DNA of 64,000 bases, from contig OZ316892.1 in assembly GCA_973895155.1 (NCBI GenBank), positions 30,628,001 to 30,692,000 on the forward strand, given 5' to 3'. This document shows, piece after piece, positions 38,966-51,180 of the stretch. Position 1 is the first letter of the stretch; every line of letters begins with the position of its first letter. The notes below the pieces were generated by a model that worked only from the letters and a program-made list of their open reading frames with translations, was not told the DNA's origin and made no database searches. Position numbers and translations under genes: made by a program. This DNA is from Marsupella aquatica (lineage: Eukaryota; Marchantiophyta).

Positions 38966-41218
38966 GTGGGTGGCTTTTCTTTCAGTCAACCATGAAGTAG
39001 GTCGTGTGTTTTTTCTCTTGAAGTTGGCAATTTTATGCTTCTCGATTCGTTCAACAGTGCGATGAGAAGTGAGGTTACTCCAGTATCTATGTGCACTACG
39101 GACCCTCCTGTCCGAATAGTTCACTATTGAATTGGTCCTGGATAGATTCGACTATTCAGTTCCCAATTCCAAAGATTCCATCCACTGCCGGTAGATTTTA
39201 TCCATCCGGCAGATTGTAGAGTCGCTAGCAGAAATAGTCGTACTGTACTAACTAGGAAGCATGTGAAGAAGTAGTGTTCACAACCTCGTACTCTCGAATT
39301 ACAACGTTGGAGGTGAATTGTAACTCTCCGTCCATCTGTACTATGTTTTTAGATCGTAGCAGTTGACCCGAGTGTTTGTCCTTAACGCAGTTACCAGACA
39401 GATGCTCTTGTGTTGGTCTGATTCGGAGTTGAGAATGCAGCAGGTCGAAACTGGTGCAAATTTATGGATCAAAGGATACCAGGTTTGGAGTCGAGGCAAT
39501 TCGAGGGCTCTTACACTCCAAGGTGTTGATGAATTACCGAATGCTGAGAAGGTTACCATGGGCCCAAAGGTGTAGAAGACATCTGCTTAACGTAATTATT
39601 GTCCGTCCCTCATAAAATTATGTCTAGGTGTGTCGTAGGTGCGTGACATCCTTGTACCAGTCACTCATTGCTTTGTGAATCTGTAACTCTTTTCCAAGGT
39701 CAAAATGTGGTTACAGAGCAAAGTTTTGGTTATCGTGAAGTTAAGAAGGATGGTGTGACGGTGGCAAAGGCCTTTTGCAAACTTGCCTATGGATCCTTGT
39801 CCTCCTATTTCACCTCACTGAAATTCTCGTTGTTCTTTCTTCTTTAACGTATAGATGAGTGCTATGTTGGAGGACGGAAAGAATCTTTACAATGAAGACG
39901 CTCCGTTAATCTTATTTGGTTGCTGCTCTAGAGCCTTTTCATCCAAATTAATGAAAACATGACTACCTCTGTTTAGTATATTTGTCCAAACACGCTGCAG
40001 GATTGGAAGCTCGGTTACTATGGTGAGAGAGACACCACGGTCCCCCAGGTGCTCTTGATTGCTTCCGTCTGTCGTCTCCCCCTCTGTAGTTATAGCATAG
40101 TGTTGTGAATCAGTGCAGCAATGATGTGAGAAAATTATTGGTGTCACGTTGATGGGTGGGCGGCAGTGGGATAATCGATTAGGCACCGAAGGAACGAAAT
40201 GAAAGAATGCCGTAAGGGCGCAATCGGATCTCTCTCACTCTCTCTTTCAACGCCAGGGGTCCAGGATCTTTGCATGCGACCATAACTATACCCAGAACTG
40301 TATGATCCAAGGGCCGCCAGAATGTTGTACAATGATGGTGGACCACCTGGTGCTGTGGTTGACGAAGAAAAGAACGTGCCCTGCTTAGACACTCTTCGCG
40401 CACACAGCCCTTTTGCCATCACAGGTTGGTCTAGTTGTGCAATTCTGCAAAAATTTCAGACAACAAATGCGGTCCTTGCCGAACACGATGCTCAACAGGA
40501 TGGTGGAAGTTGCAAGAGTCTCCTAGAAGTAGTGGAAGGCATGAAGCTTCAAAGCATTCATAGGATTGACAAACCGGTCTAGCTGTATGCACACTAATGT
40601 AGTGTATAACCAAGCTGTACGCACACTAATGTAGTGTATAACCAAGCTGTAGATATTTCTAAAGGAAACTGTGGCCCAAATGCTAATCCCTTGACTTCTG
40701 GAGGTCACCTGTCTACAAAGCTGTACGCACACTAATGTAGTGTATAACCAAGCTGTAGATATTTCTAAAGGAAAATGTGGCCCAAAATGCTAATCCCTTG
40801 ACTTCTGGAGGTCAGGAGATCTTATTTTGGTTGTTATAGCCAGCCGCATATTATTCCTTTTTTGATGTGAATTTTTACATTCCTGTAATCTGCCTATTCA
40901 GCTTGTCTTTCTTCAATCTTGGTGTATTTTACGATGGATGTAATTGTTTCTCCCAAAGAGTTCTCCTTCAGATATCTTGTCTGTCTGAAATCTTTTACTT
41001 CCATGCCGGCTTTGTAAATTCTTCACCCCCATGGGTCTTGTCGTTTCGGAATTTGGGGGCTTCCATATGCTTGACTATTCAGCTCTTAGTGCAGATGGTT
41101 TTCTCTTGACCATCAGCATTTGGCCAAAGGGTGTCTTTGCAATCACAGTAGATACGTGTACAGTCTTGAATCAGAGTCAATGCGTTTTGGTGCCTGACTA
41201 AAACATTGTTGATGCAGA
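38966..41218. other. Middle interior of the CACTA element, no gene resolved
   Basis: A 70-codon ORF at 39363-39575 (after an AG) reads ETGANLWIKGYQVW and could be another captured exon, but I do not recognise it. The ORF near 40322-40582 has no known domain. A 106-bp repeat lies at 40.6-40.8 kb. The rest is T-rich and noncoding. Confidence 0.3.
40581..40815 (+). repeat. Direct repeats of 106 bp and 33 bp
   Basis: AAGCTGTACGCACACTAATG begins at 40612 and at 40718. Each is followed by TAACCAAGCTGTAGATATTT and a shared tail ending CTTCTGGAGGTCA. A shorter extra copy of the first words starts at 40581. Confidence 0.85.
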
Positions 41219-44200
41219 AAAAGAGAGGAGGTTCGCCACTTGCTACAAGAATCACCGCAGTCGCTTGATGATCAAATGAATGATGCAATGCAAGATGGCG
41301 GGATTCCTGGGGATCCTAATATGATCCTGCAGTGAGTTTGTGTGACATGAATAGTTCAATGTGGCACTGAAATTGTGATTGTATTTTCATATTGGAATGT
41401 TGCAGAACCACAGAATTTTCAAAGAAACGAAAGGAGTATGCAAGAAGGGTGTCCAACACTATCTCTGGGCGTGTGCGTCGGAGTGAAAGGTTGAGCAAGA
41501 AGGTGGTACCTACAATGGCAGAATGTGGAGATGACATGGATGCTGCACAGGTGGGTGCAGACACTAGACAAGAAGATGCAGATGATGAGTATTTTCCAGA
41601 GGAAATGGATGAGGATGGGGGTTATGAAGATGAATACATTGCAGAGCAGCCCCAAAAGAAACAGGTAAGTAGTTTTCCCAACAAGGTTTTGAGTTAAAAA
41701 CTCTTATTTGGAGGTTTCATATGTTCAGTACTACACATATGTACCTTGCTTAGTTCCTGACATTGTAGTTGGTGATGTGATGCAGCGTCCTGCCAGTTCT
41801 GTTTTGCCTTCAAAGCCTGTGCATGCACCATACCAGCAGGGGGGGCTGACCTTTGATCAAGGTTGGCAAGGTGGTAGTAGTGGTAGATCCCAGGCTGGTG
41901 CCCAATACTATGGCAGGGGGCAAGCTCTAGGTTATGCCCATGGTAGAGGCAGAGCAGGTCCAAACCCACAGTCTCGTGGGTTTGGACGTCCACCTCAACC
42001 ATGGGGATGTGAGTATATATCTATATGCCAGTTCTTTGTGAAGGCATGACACTCCTGAATTTCAGACTGCATATCAATTTTTGACATTGTTTGGGATGTA
42101 TTGGATTCAGACAACATGAAATTTTGTCCACCTACCATTGCATGCAGATTCTGCCCAACCTGATTGGGCAAATGCTAGTAATGATCAGTTCCAATGTCCA
42201 CAAGGACAAACATGGGTTGAACCAGGTTGGGAGGATGGTGGTGGGTCGTGGAATGAACAAGGTTGGGAAGGTGGTGAAGGTAATTGGCAAGGATATCAAA
42301 ATACAGTACCTACAAACGTTGGAAGAGGGGCAGGTAATGTCTGATCTTGTCAGCAATGGAAGAACCCATTATATCTGGAGTCCATTCACGTGGGGGGGGA
42401 TTCTGCACATGTATAATGATAGAAAATGTATGTGTGTAGGTTGGACAGTCGAACCATCGACTCAAGTATTCACTAATGCCCCTATGCAGATGCAGCACGG
42501 AAGGGGGACAGGTATGTCGGTGAATGTTCAGTTGTTTTCCTACAGTTTGTACTTAGTTTTCAGTACATATGTTTGCACACACATACCTAGAAAGTGACAT
42601 CATTCGGCCCCTGTACTAGGCTGGACAGGTGGTCCAGGGTCGCAACAATTTCAGAGTGCAGTCCCTGCACAGGCATCTACAGGCAGAGCTACAGGTATGT
42701 ATGTTTGAAGAATTCTTCTTGAAGTGAAGCATTGAATGTTGCCGTCATCCATTCTGCTGTATGTAGTTCTCAAGCATGAATGGCATTGTATTTTCCCAGG
42801 TGGCTTCAGAACCCCAGGTAGGGTGAATGAAGGGGTGGCCAATACAACGCCCAGTACTACCGAGAGCAGTGCACGAGGGGAGGTGACAAAGAAAGGGAAC
42901 GTAAAGTTGAATGAGAGACAATGGGTGGATGCTGAGTGTCCTCGCAAGAACCGATGGCATGCTAATTTGAAAGCTGAAGTATTGCGTTGGTTAGATGTGA
43001 GTGTTATTAATTTTAAAAAACAGCATCCAAAAGATTGGAAGACTGTATGTGAAAATGTTGCTGGCAAATGGAATTATGTGGGCAGTGATGATGGCGTGGA
43101 CATAGGTTGCCTAGAGAGTACAGCAGGTAAAATCATCAAGCAAGAGAGGTGGAGAATGCATAAGGCTTGGAAGGAAGGTGGGGAGAAGCCAGATATGCCT
43201 CCACCAGCCAGTTGTGATGATAAAGTGTGGGCAAGGTTAGTAGCTTATTTTGTAACAGATGCTTCAAAAAAGAAGAGTTCACAGATGACCGAGGCCAGGT
43301 TGAGTGTTCAGAACCCTAATCTGACAGGAAGGACCGGCACTGCACCGACAGCTAAACGTTTGGTAAGAATGAATGGCCTAGCTATGTAATTTATGCTACA
43401 CTATGTACTGTTTTTTAGTGTAAACCCATACATGTAAACTTTGTTTTTTAGTGTACATTCCCTGAATATTGATCGATAACTTGTGTTTGCCATGCATGTG
43501 CAGAAACCCCAATTGGGGCAAAGCCCTTCAAAAGAAGAGTTGAGGGCCAAAATTGTGAACACCCGAGCTCAAGAGGGTGTATCTGAATCCTCCAAGCATG
43601 TAAGTTATATGAGTTCTGATTGGTAATTGAATGACCTGCGTTGAATTTCAGGTGTACACTGTATATAACATTGATTGTGCATATATTGCCCAACATTTCA
43701 TATGGAGTGATTGAACCTATACCCATGTGTCATGTAGGGAGGTGGATCTTTACTTACAGAGATAAGTGGTCGTTTGAAGGCTGTCGAAACATGTCTTCCA
43801 GAGATCAATGAACGTTTGAATTCATTGACTGACTTGTTCCATGTGAACTTCAAGACATTAATGGAAGCTGTTGTGTCGGTGAGAGATAAAATTGATTCCA
43901 ATTCTGCAGGAGTTCCACCATCACCACTTGAGGTGGCAAAGTCGATGCACTCTTCTGGCATGCCAACGACATGTAGGCTTGAAGGTAAGGCCTTTACAAC
44001 TGTGTGGGATATGATTATTAAATGTATAGTTTGAATTGACATTGTTTGTTGAATGTGTTATTTTTAGTAACATATATTGTGGTTGTTGTGTCCATAGAGA
44101 ATAAGACAGGTGCTACAGAGAAGAAATATGAGAACCTGGCAAATACTCGCTGTAATTTAGAGGCAACAAAGTTGCAGTTTGTACAAGCAACTTGTTTGAC

Positions 44201-44894
44201 AGAGGGCAGTCAACCATGTTTGGATAAGGATGACATTGGCAAGGGAGTGGATGATATCAATGTTGGGGCAAATGAGGATATCAGCAAGCATGACAAGGAT
44301 ACCATTGAGCCAGATTCATGCTATGTAGATCTTGACTCCATTGCAGAGATAAATGATTTGCAGAATGTATCATTCTCAATGATAGGTGTGCCTCTTGTTG
44401 AGATAAATCCAACCAAAGAGTTAGTTGGTATGACACTCCCAGGTGATGAACCTGCTACTGTGACAGTCCTAATAGAGGAACCTACTGAGCCTAGCTTCAC
44501 TACTGTGAAGAGAGGAAGCATGCGCACACGAAGCAAGTCTGCTGGTGGGAGCAAAGCCACGTCAAAGGTTTCATACAAACCTCCAAGAACAGTGCTGGCA
44601 GAAAGATCTAAAGTGGAAGTGGGGAAAGCACCTAATGCTGAGGGACAAAGTGGCTTGTTAGCTATTGATGAGAGTGGAACACGAGTAGGATTTGGCAGAG
44701 TGCAGGTTGGTTCCACAACGTTCCATGGCAAGAGGATTCCCCCAAGTTATTCAGTAGTGTTAGTCACATTACTAGTGAAACCTAAAGTTGTCCTTCCCAT
44801 TCCAAACACAAATGATGATCCTCCTCAAAAGACACTTGGAGATGCTGCAGGTTCTTTGGTATTATGGCCAAGCAAGTTCATAGAGGATCCATAA
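41219..44894 (+). CDS. TnpA-like CACTA protein (Transposase_24 type), about ten exons
   Basis: A series of open blocks joined by clear GT-AG borders: 41219-41331, 41406-41664, 41786-42008, 42148-42333, 42490-42511, about 42620-42692, about 42800-43370, about 43504-43600, about 43740-43985 and about 44098-44894. The order is an acidic block (DDEYFPEEMDEDGGYEDEY), Gly/Trp/Arg-rich repeats (WEDGGGSWNEQGWEGG), then a Transposase_24-like domain with WKTVCENVAGKW, VWARLVAYF and KKKSSQMTEARL, and a long low-complexity C-terminus with a basic tail. TnpA binds subterminal GTCACA-type repeats and bridges the ends. Several outer borders are approximate. I see no certain lesion. Confidence 0.7.
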
Positions 44895-45419
44895 CAATGT
44901 CATGCCATTATTTGTTTGTAGTGTGAGTCATGTCATGTAGATTTTAGATGTCAAGAAGCAGTACAAGAATCATGTCCTCTTGGAGATTCATAGTATCATG
45001 CATGTGCTTTCAGTTATCTCATCCTGCAGTCATCAATTATGAGTTCCTGTTTTGTCTGAATTACATTGATCACATTGTAAACTATTCCATTGGAATTTAA
45101 ATGATCTTCATTTTTTAGCAAGATTGTGATTGTGTTTAATTCTTATGAATGTTTTATGTAGGATCTGCTTATATGATGCTTTGTTTCATGTGGATGTCAT
45201 TCATGCTATGTTCATTTCTTGTATTCAATGTGTTATATTTCTAAAGTTAGAACATCAGTTTCTATGTATTGTAATGTGGAGTGCTCTCTCTCCTTATGAA
45301 CTGTCCCTCTCTGTTCATTAGTCATGGTTATAACTTGCATGTGAACCTTATTAGTTATAAACATGAGTATATAGAGTCCCAAATGGTTTTGTTGTGTGAC
45401 GCGGGCCAGGGTCTCCATT
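44895..45419. other. 3' flank of the TnpA-like gene
   Basis: AT-rich sequence after the stop at 44894. It probably holds the 3' UTR and polyadenylation region before the subterminal repeats begin. No ORF of note. Confidence 0.4.
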
Positions 45420-45748
45420 GGTCTCTCCTGTGACACTAAATGGTCACACGCTAGTCGTTGTTGAATGCGGGTAAGTCATGTATGTGACTTACTATGTGAC
45501 TCGCTGAAGTCATATTGCAGTCACGTAGAAACAAGGCTAGACTCCACAATAAAGTCACAGATCAGTCACAAATGGGTATCAAGCAAGTTGCAAAGCCCAG
45601 TATCAATAGTGACTTCCATTTTTTGGTCTCAACTTTTGCAACTCCAAGGGTCACAGCGTGGGTCAAGTCACGTTGAGTCACAATGAAGTCACATGAGCCA
45701 AAATGAGTCACATATTGCGGTCTCAGTTCACCTCGGATTCTTCTAGTG
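45420..45748 (-). repeat. CACTA right terminal and subterminal repeats
   Basis: The terminal TTCTTCTAGTG at 45738-45748 pairs with the left end. Between about 45430 and 45720 there are more than ten copies of AGTCACA or its complement TGTGACT, for example AAGTCACA, GAGTCACAT and TATGTGACT. Such clusters bind TnpA in En/Spm elements. Confidence 0.85.
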
Positions 45749-45751
45749 TAA

Positions 45752-46249
45752 CCTGAGCCCGAGTTTAGGCTAACCCGAGTTAAGTCTAACCCGGGATCAA
45801 TCTAATCCGAACCCGGGTTAAGCCTAAGCTGAAGCCGTGCTTACCTGAGATAAGCTGAAGCCGTGCTTACCTAAGATAAGCCGTGGCCGAGCTTGGGTTA
45901 ACCCGAAACTGAAGCCGAACCCGCTAGTTCCGGCCATAAGTTAACCCGTCACACTAATTAAACCGTATCTTCCTTAATACACCTCCGTTTCCCGAGTGTC
46001 TTATATCGATTTTACTCGCCTTGACCAGATCTTTCCAATGCTCTTTACAGATCCAGATTTGGTGACATATTGAAAGAGATATGGTCGTCGACCACCCGCG
46101 ACATAGCTTTTATTTCCCTACTCTTAACGCCATGATTGCCCTTATTCTTGCCATCTTGCTAATTGTTATGCAATATCAATAGCTACTCCTTGCATACAGC
46201 AACCTACTTAATCAGATTACAAAATAAGGACCATGTCATTGGCGTCACA
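45752..46249 (+). other. Right part of host solo LTR
   Basis: It continues the CTAACCCGAG-rich stretch interrupted at 35738 (words such as TAACCCGAGTTAAG, GAAGCCGTGCTTACCT repeated twice near 45830-45875). It then runs to the LTR end GGCGTCACA at 46249. No gene. Confidence 0.65.
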
Positions 46250-46400
46250 CCATCCAAATGGTGGACAGGGATCATCCCTATCCAAAAGCCGGACAGGGAT
46301 CATCCCCATCCAAACGGTGGACAGACATCATTCTTATCCAAACAGCACATAGGGATGATCCCTATCCAAACAGCTAACAGGGATGACCCTTGTACGGACA
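46250..46400. repeat. 28-bp palindromic tandem array, right part
   Basis: About five units of the family seen at 13183-13643, in the same phase and orientation, degrading toward 46400. It begins exactly at the end of the host solo LTR. Before that insertion the array would have been one block of about 600 bp ending about 0.8 kb upstream of the first ParB-like gene. Confidence 0.92.
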
Positions 46401-47230
46401 GTTAACCTATACACACTAATTTAATGTTTGACCAAAGAAAGGTTGGATTGAGATGATCCCAATTGTGAGTTGGGCTGGATACCCCAACCTTAAGTAACTT
46501 AGATAATTATACAATTCCTCCTAAATTTGATACCAATGGAATATTCTATAATTAAGTTGAAAGTTACCTGTAATGGAAACGATTCTTGAACACAAAACTC
46601 ACTTAGTTTATGTTGCCAAACCAAGTAATAAAATACTTTGTTGAAGGGGTAGTTATCAGTAAGCTGGTAAACTAAATGCTTCAGGGGTGTGGAAGAAATT
46701 GAAACTAGATGTTCTGTCTAGAAAACAAGAGTGGCTCAATGGGGCTCCGTAATGAATGGACCTGGTTGAGAGACTGAATGAAAATCTAGAAATGAAAATA
46801 CCAAATGAGGACCAGCCAGACCAGCCCAAGTATCTTATACCATTTGTTCAAGATCGCTCTTATGGATAAGGCGATGCGTGATCAGCCTTAAGCAACGACG
46901 AAGTTTAGGGTCGAGTGGATGAGGTTAGGGTTTGCCTCGCACGGCTGTCTTGCCTCGCCTCGCACCTCGGCCTCACCTTGGAGAGGGGGGGGGTAAAGGA
47001 GGCAAGAGGTCCCACTTGGGCCTCATTCTTCTTCCCTCCTCCTCTTCTTCGCTCCTCCGCTTTTGCGCCTCCGCTCTCCTCCGCTCCTCCGCCTCATTCG
47101 CTTCCAATCTCCCTAGGCCCCACTCCACCTCCGCCTTCACACTAGAGTTTCTGCGCTAGCCACCACGTTACTTGCCCTAGATCTAACGCTCTGTGATCCT
47201 CCACGTGTCCATACGGCCACGTGTCATAAT
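46401..47230. other. Upstream region of first ParB/methyltransferase-like gene
   Basis: Mostly without features. From 46920 to 47150 there is GC-rich sequence with CCTCGC and CTCCGC repeats on the plus strand, resembling a plant 5' leader or promoter-proximal stretch. Short ORFs there (46915-47159) are low complexity and I do not call them. The gene start ATG is at 47231. Confidence 0.35.
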
Positions 47231-47397
47231 ATGGATCCATCTAGACCTATTCATGTATCTTTGGTCGTTGAGCCAACAGAGGAGATAGACCTCTCCTCCA
47301 TTGAGGATGTGATAGACACGACCCTCGAGGATTCCAGAGCCTTCCAATTGCTCAATCCAAGTGAGTATCTCAGTAACAAGTTGAATATTTGTGTAGT

Positions 47398-47830
47398 GGA
47401 CAGAGATCATCTCTGTCCAATTGGATAGAGATGATCCCTGTCCAAGTAGAGTCCAAGTAGAATATAGTGATCTTTATTAGGAATTGGATAGAGATGATCT
47501 CTGTCCAAACTGAGGATAGAGATGATCTCTGTCCAAACTGAGGACAAAGATCATCCCTGTCCAATTGGATATGGATCATCTATTATTTTCCAAAATGACG
47601 ATAGAGGATGTCCAACCAGACGATCAAAACTGTCATATTAGAGGATGCTGAGGATCTTTATTTGGAATTGGATAGAGATGATCCCTATCCAAGTAGAGGA
47701 TAGAGATCATCCCTGTCCAATTCCTAATAAAGTTTGTTAGTATCCTCTGATCGAACAGAGATGATCTTTATTAGGAATTGGACAGAGATCATCCCTGTCC
47801 AATTGGATAGGGATCATCTCTACCCAAACT
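47398..47830. repeat. Palindromes of the GGACAGAGATCATC family in intron 1 of copy A
   Basis: About nine dispersed copies of the 21-bp inverted repeat (for example GGACAGAGATCATCTCTGTCC at 47399) within intron 1 (47361-47905). They differ from the 13-kb array by using mostly AGAGAT/ATCTCT half-sites. Some are joined by the word TTAGGAATTGGA, which recurs three times. Confidence 0.9.
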
Positions 47831-49514
47831 GTGAGAGAACCTCATCTTTGTCGATTACAAAATTAAGATTTTCCAAACTAATATGCATGGATGGGACTAT
47901 TGCAGGGAGCGATCTAAATGGATTGAAACCAGCAATTTCAAAATCAGATTGCTCCGAGGGAGTCTTGTTGGAGCAGAGCAAACAAGATTTTTGTTGGGGC
48001 CTTGAGTTCTCTCGAGTTGATTTTGATTTCCTTAGCACGTCAAAGAAATGGGATCCCATTTTGTGCATAAAGGTTAGAACAGGAGATCAAGAGACTCTTG
48101 TACTCGGACCTGTAGTCTTCATTGGAATTGAAGGAAGAGGGTTTGTTTCCGTCATTCTTGAGCTCCATGAAAGGATACGATGGGTTAAGCTACATCTACC
48201 ATCAAAGGCGTATTCTTCAGAGTTCAATGTTGAGTGGTCTGCTGTTGGAGAACTTGGCGTGTTAGCAATGGGCTTTTTCCCTAAGTTGTATTCAACTCAA
48301 AAGGTGATTGCTGGAGTGAAGGGGATTCTTCCACTTGACATCATGTATGGGTTTCAATATGTGAAGCTGAATATCCATAAACACCAAGGGAATTATACAT
48401 TTCCGGTGACATGGATTTTAAATAATTTGCTTGACAAGGCAGGATTCCTATCTTTGGAATCAGGTGTTTGCCTTGACAAGAAAATTGCATTTGCGGAGGA
48501 GTTTGCGATGGATAATGCAAAAAAGTGGGTAGAATCATTACCCAAGCCTACAAATGTTGCACCAGTAGCGGTGAACGAGCTTCCAGTAGTTGCTAACAAA
48601 GAAGTTCCCAAACCTAGAAAAATTTCTCAAGAGACAACAACAGGGATTGCAGGAACAACGGCTGGGACAAGCACCAAACAAGTGGTTGGGAAGCGAAGAC
48701 TAAGAGAGAGGAAGGAGCGCAAGAAATTTGAGACATTGCCGAAGGAACCCGCGAAGAAGCCAGTAGCGAAGAAACAAAAAATTGACAAGTCTGTTGTGCA
48801 GTCAACCCCTACGGACGTACAGATGCTCCCAGAAGATGAGGGAGACAAACTTGACGCCCCTGAGGAGAAGAAGGTCTTAGAAGGAAATGATGTTCTCCAG
48901 AGAATAGAGCAGTACTATACTTTTGGGATAAATGAAATGTTTTCTATTCCTGTGGAGAAAATTATGCCTGCACCTGCAAGATTATGTTACAGGATGCTCA
49001 GTAGTACCCATGTGAAGCACATAGCTGAATCCATGGTCAAAAATCCTGGACATGATCCTCACGTCGCAGACCTGCTTCCTTACAGTCTGAAGCTTAGAAA
49101 GTTGCTCCATTTTGACAGCACGGAGAACGACCACAAAGACTTTCTTGCAGGAGTGAAGAAAGGCAAGATTGGTTTCTTTGCCATCAGTGGGCAACATTCG
49201 GCTAGGGCGGCCAAGTGGGTTCTTGAATGGGCTAAAACTGATGCCAAGCTGACAGTGTTGGCAAAAAAGTTAAAATACAAGAAGTCTAGATTATTGTCAG
49301 ACCTTACACCATCGGCTGTATTGGTTGAGCACTCAATGAGATCAAATGCCATCAATTCGACGATGGTGTTTCAATCGTGCTTCAAAGATACAATTGTTCA
49401 TGCAAGGAAACAATTCCTTGAATGCAGAGCACCAAGAAAGCCAAAGCACGGGGACAACAAGTCAAACGCCCAAGAGAGTCAAAAATTTCAGGTGAGAAAC
49501 ATTTTTCTTGTTTG

Positions 49515-49770
49515 GACAGAGATGGTCTCTGTCCAAGAGTGTGACTGTCCGTTACATTGATTTTAGTTCAATATGTTTTTGGTTATGACTTGGATGGAGA
49601 TGGTCTCTGTCCTAGAGTGTGATCGTCCATTCCAGAGATTTCTCTTCCTTTTACTTTTGGTTATGACTTGGATGGAGATGGTCTCTGTCCTAGAGTGTGA
49701 TCGTCCATTCCAGAGATTTCTCTTCCTTTTACTTTTGGTTATGACTTGGATGGAGATGATCTCTGTCCAA
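49515..49770. repeat. 78-bp tandem repeat with palindromes in intron 2 of copy A
   Basis: GGTTATGACTTGGATGGAGA starts at 49581, 49659 and 49737, a period of 78 bp with two full units and one partial. Each contains GGATGGAGATGGTCTCTGTC, a diverged member of the same palindrome family. Another copy lies at 49515. All are inside intron 2 (49492-49832). Confidence 0.92.
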
Positions 49771-50811
49771 CAAGCAAGTGATAGTTTGTTGTCAAATCTC
49801 ATTGATTGTAGATAACTTATTTTTGATTGTAGGATTATTTGGCATTGGCAAGGATGACCATGGGGAGAAAGGACTTGAAAAATGTATATTGGTTGCTTTT
49901 TGCCGAGAATGATCTTTTCGAGCTCTGGCGGTTAGTATGCCAAATGTGGATTGATGGACATCTTCCTGATGGAGCTGGTACATAGGGAAACAAAAGGTCC
50001 GAAAAGGGTATAACGGTCGCAATGTTTCGTTGTTTTGATGGTGAAATCTCAAATAGAGATTTGACCAGAATTTTGAACAAGGTGAAGTCAGGTCAGGTTT
50101 TATTGAAGAAGGATCCGACAAATAAGTCAGATGTTCCAGCAATGGAGGAATTTGCAAAGGAGGTGAAGATATTGATCAAACTGAAGTCTCTTATTGGAGA
50201 TTACTACTTCAAGAAGGATCCAAAAAACTTCCCAGCAGATAGTGATTGGGTTAAAGTAATTGAGGTCCTCCCATTGTTAGGTGCCGAGTCGGAGTTGAAC
50301 AGGTGCCGTAGAGCGGCTGGTGAAGTATGGTTGACAAATTTATTGAAGTCTAATCATACAAAGGAGAGTGAGATATTGCCAATGACATTGGTGATGCGTC
50401 TAGATGATATTTACTATCAGAAGTTTGGCGGTGGGACAAGTTCTTGGACCCAACCGTGGGTCATATTTTTTAGTAATTAACAACCTAATGAAGACAGTGG
50501 ATCCGGAGTCGCTGGAAGAACAATCTCCAACATGCCCTCTTGCAATTGTTGATTTCAGCCGACTTCAACAGAAGGAGTGGACCGAAGCAAAGATTTTGGT
50601 ACTCTTCCAATACACAGTAGAGCTACCACAAAATCCCACCATTGTTGTGATGATAATTGTCCATCCGGGTTACCTTGTACTGAATGTCCTAAGCGCCCTT
50701 CGTAAATTAGGACATTCAAAAACTCTAACTATTCACATTGAGTATGGGAGTTATTCTCGAGATGATCAACCTCACCCTCATGACGGGTATAGCGACGGAG
50801 ACAGGAAACAG

Positions 50812-51180
50812 GTAAACAGGTAAACAGGAATTTTTTTCCTGTTTTTAATATGCTGTTACTAGGAAAAAATCACTGTTACCAGGAAAAATGACAATTTAAA
50901 AATGTCTCCAAAAACATGTTATTTCCAAAAAAAATTAACAATACAACATTTTTGGCTAGCTTTGGGCGCTACTATTAGCAGCGCCGGGCGCTAGCAAAAA
51001 AAACTGGTCGACCGAATTTTTATTTTTATTTTCTCCTAAAAAAAAATATTCAAAAACAAATTCCACCCATTTTCTTGTTACCCATTTTCTTTCCTATTAC
51101 CAGTTTCTGTTATTTAAATCTTGTTTCCTATTTGCTGTCTTTTGTAAACACCTCCTCATGACTCATGTTGGAAGGGAGGA
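50812..51180 (+). other. Probable intron 3 of copy A with CTAGCGCC palindromes
   Basis: The donor CAG/GTAAAC at 50811/50812 is clear; the acceptor before about 51180 is not. It contains CTGTTACCAGG words and, at 50981-50995, GCGCCGGGCGCTAGC, the first palindrome of the second family (with a half-copy GGGCGCT at 50964). The tail TTTGCTGTCTTTTGTAAA near 51131 is shared with 63381, showing that the locus at 63.3 kb is related. Confidence 0.55.

Larger units (their letters stand above)
35739..45748 (+). mobile_element. CACTA transposon, 10,010 bp, with TnpA-like gene but no Tnp2
   Basis: Terminal inverted repeats begin CACTAGAAGAA at 35739 and end TTCTTCTAGTG at 45748. Further inside, CTGAGACC and TATGTGACT occur in both ends at matching spacing. 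A 3-bp target duplication TAA flanks it (35736-35738 and 45749-45751), as usual for CACTA elements. The right end has a dense cluster of GTCACA words, probably transposase-binding subterminal repeats. A TnpA-like gene occupies 41.2-44.9 kb. I find no Tnp2 coding sequence, so it is likely non-autonomous. The left 5 kb holds noncoding sequence and at least one captured gene exon. Confidence 0.93.
13644..46249 (+). mobile_element. Host solo LTR (about 2.4 kb net) holding all nested insertions
   Basis: The element starts TGTCACGCG at 13644 and ends GGCGTCACA at 46249. It is flanked by CCACC (13639-13643) and CCATC (46250-46254), one mismatch, which I read as its 5-bp target duplication. Removing it restores a normal 28-bp unit of the palindromic array. 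Taking out the later insertions leaves 13644-13941, 34153-35738 and 45752-46249, about 2,380 bp. There is no gag or pol, so this is most simply a solo LTR. A TATATAC candidate promoter at 35267 suggests plus orientation. The family was not identified. Confidence 0.7.

Noticed and set aside
39363-39575. RimM-like or other captured gene exon
   Set aside because: Only vague resemblance; no conserved motif that I can name.
46915-47159. Ser/Pro/Leu-rich ORFs in the CT-rich stretch
   Set aside because: Low-complexity sequence in a likely 5' leader; two frames are equally open.
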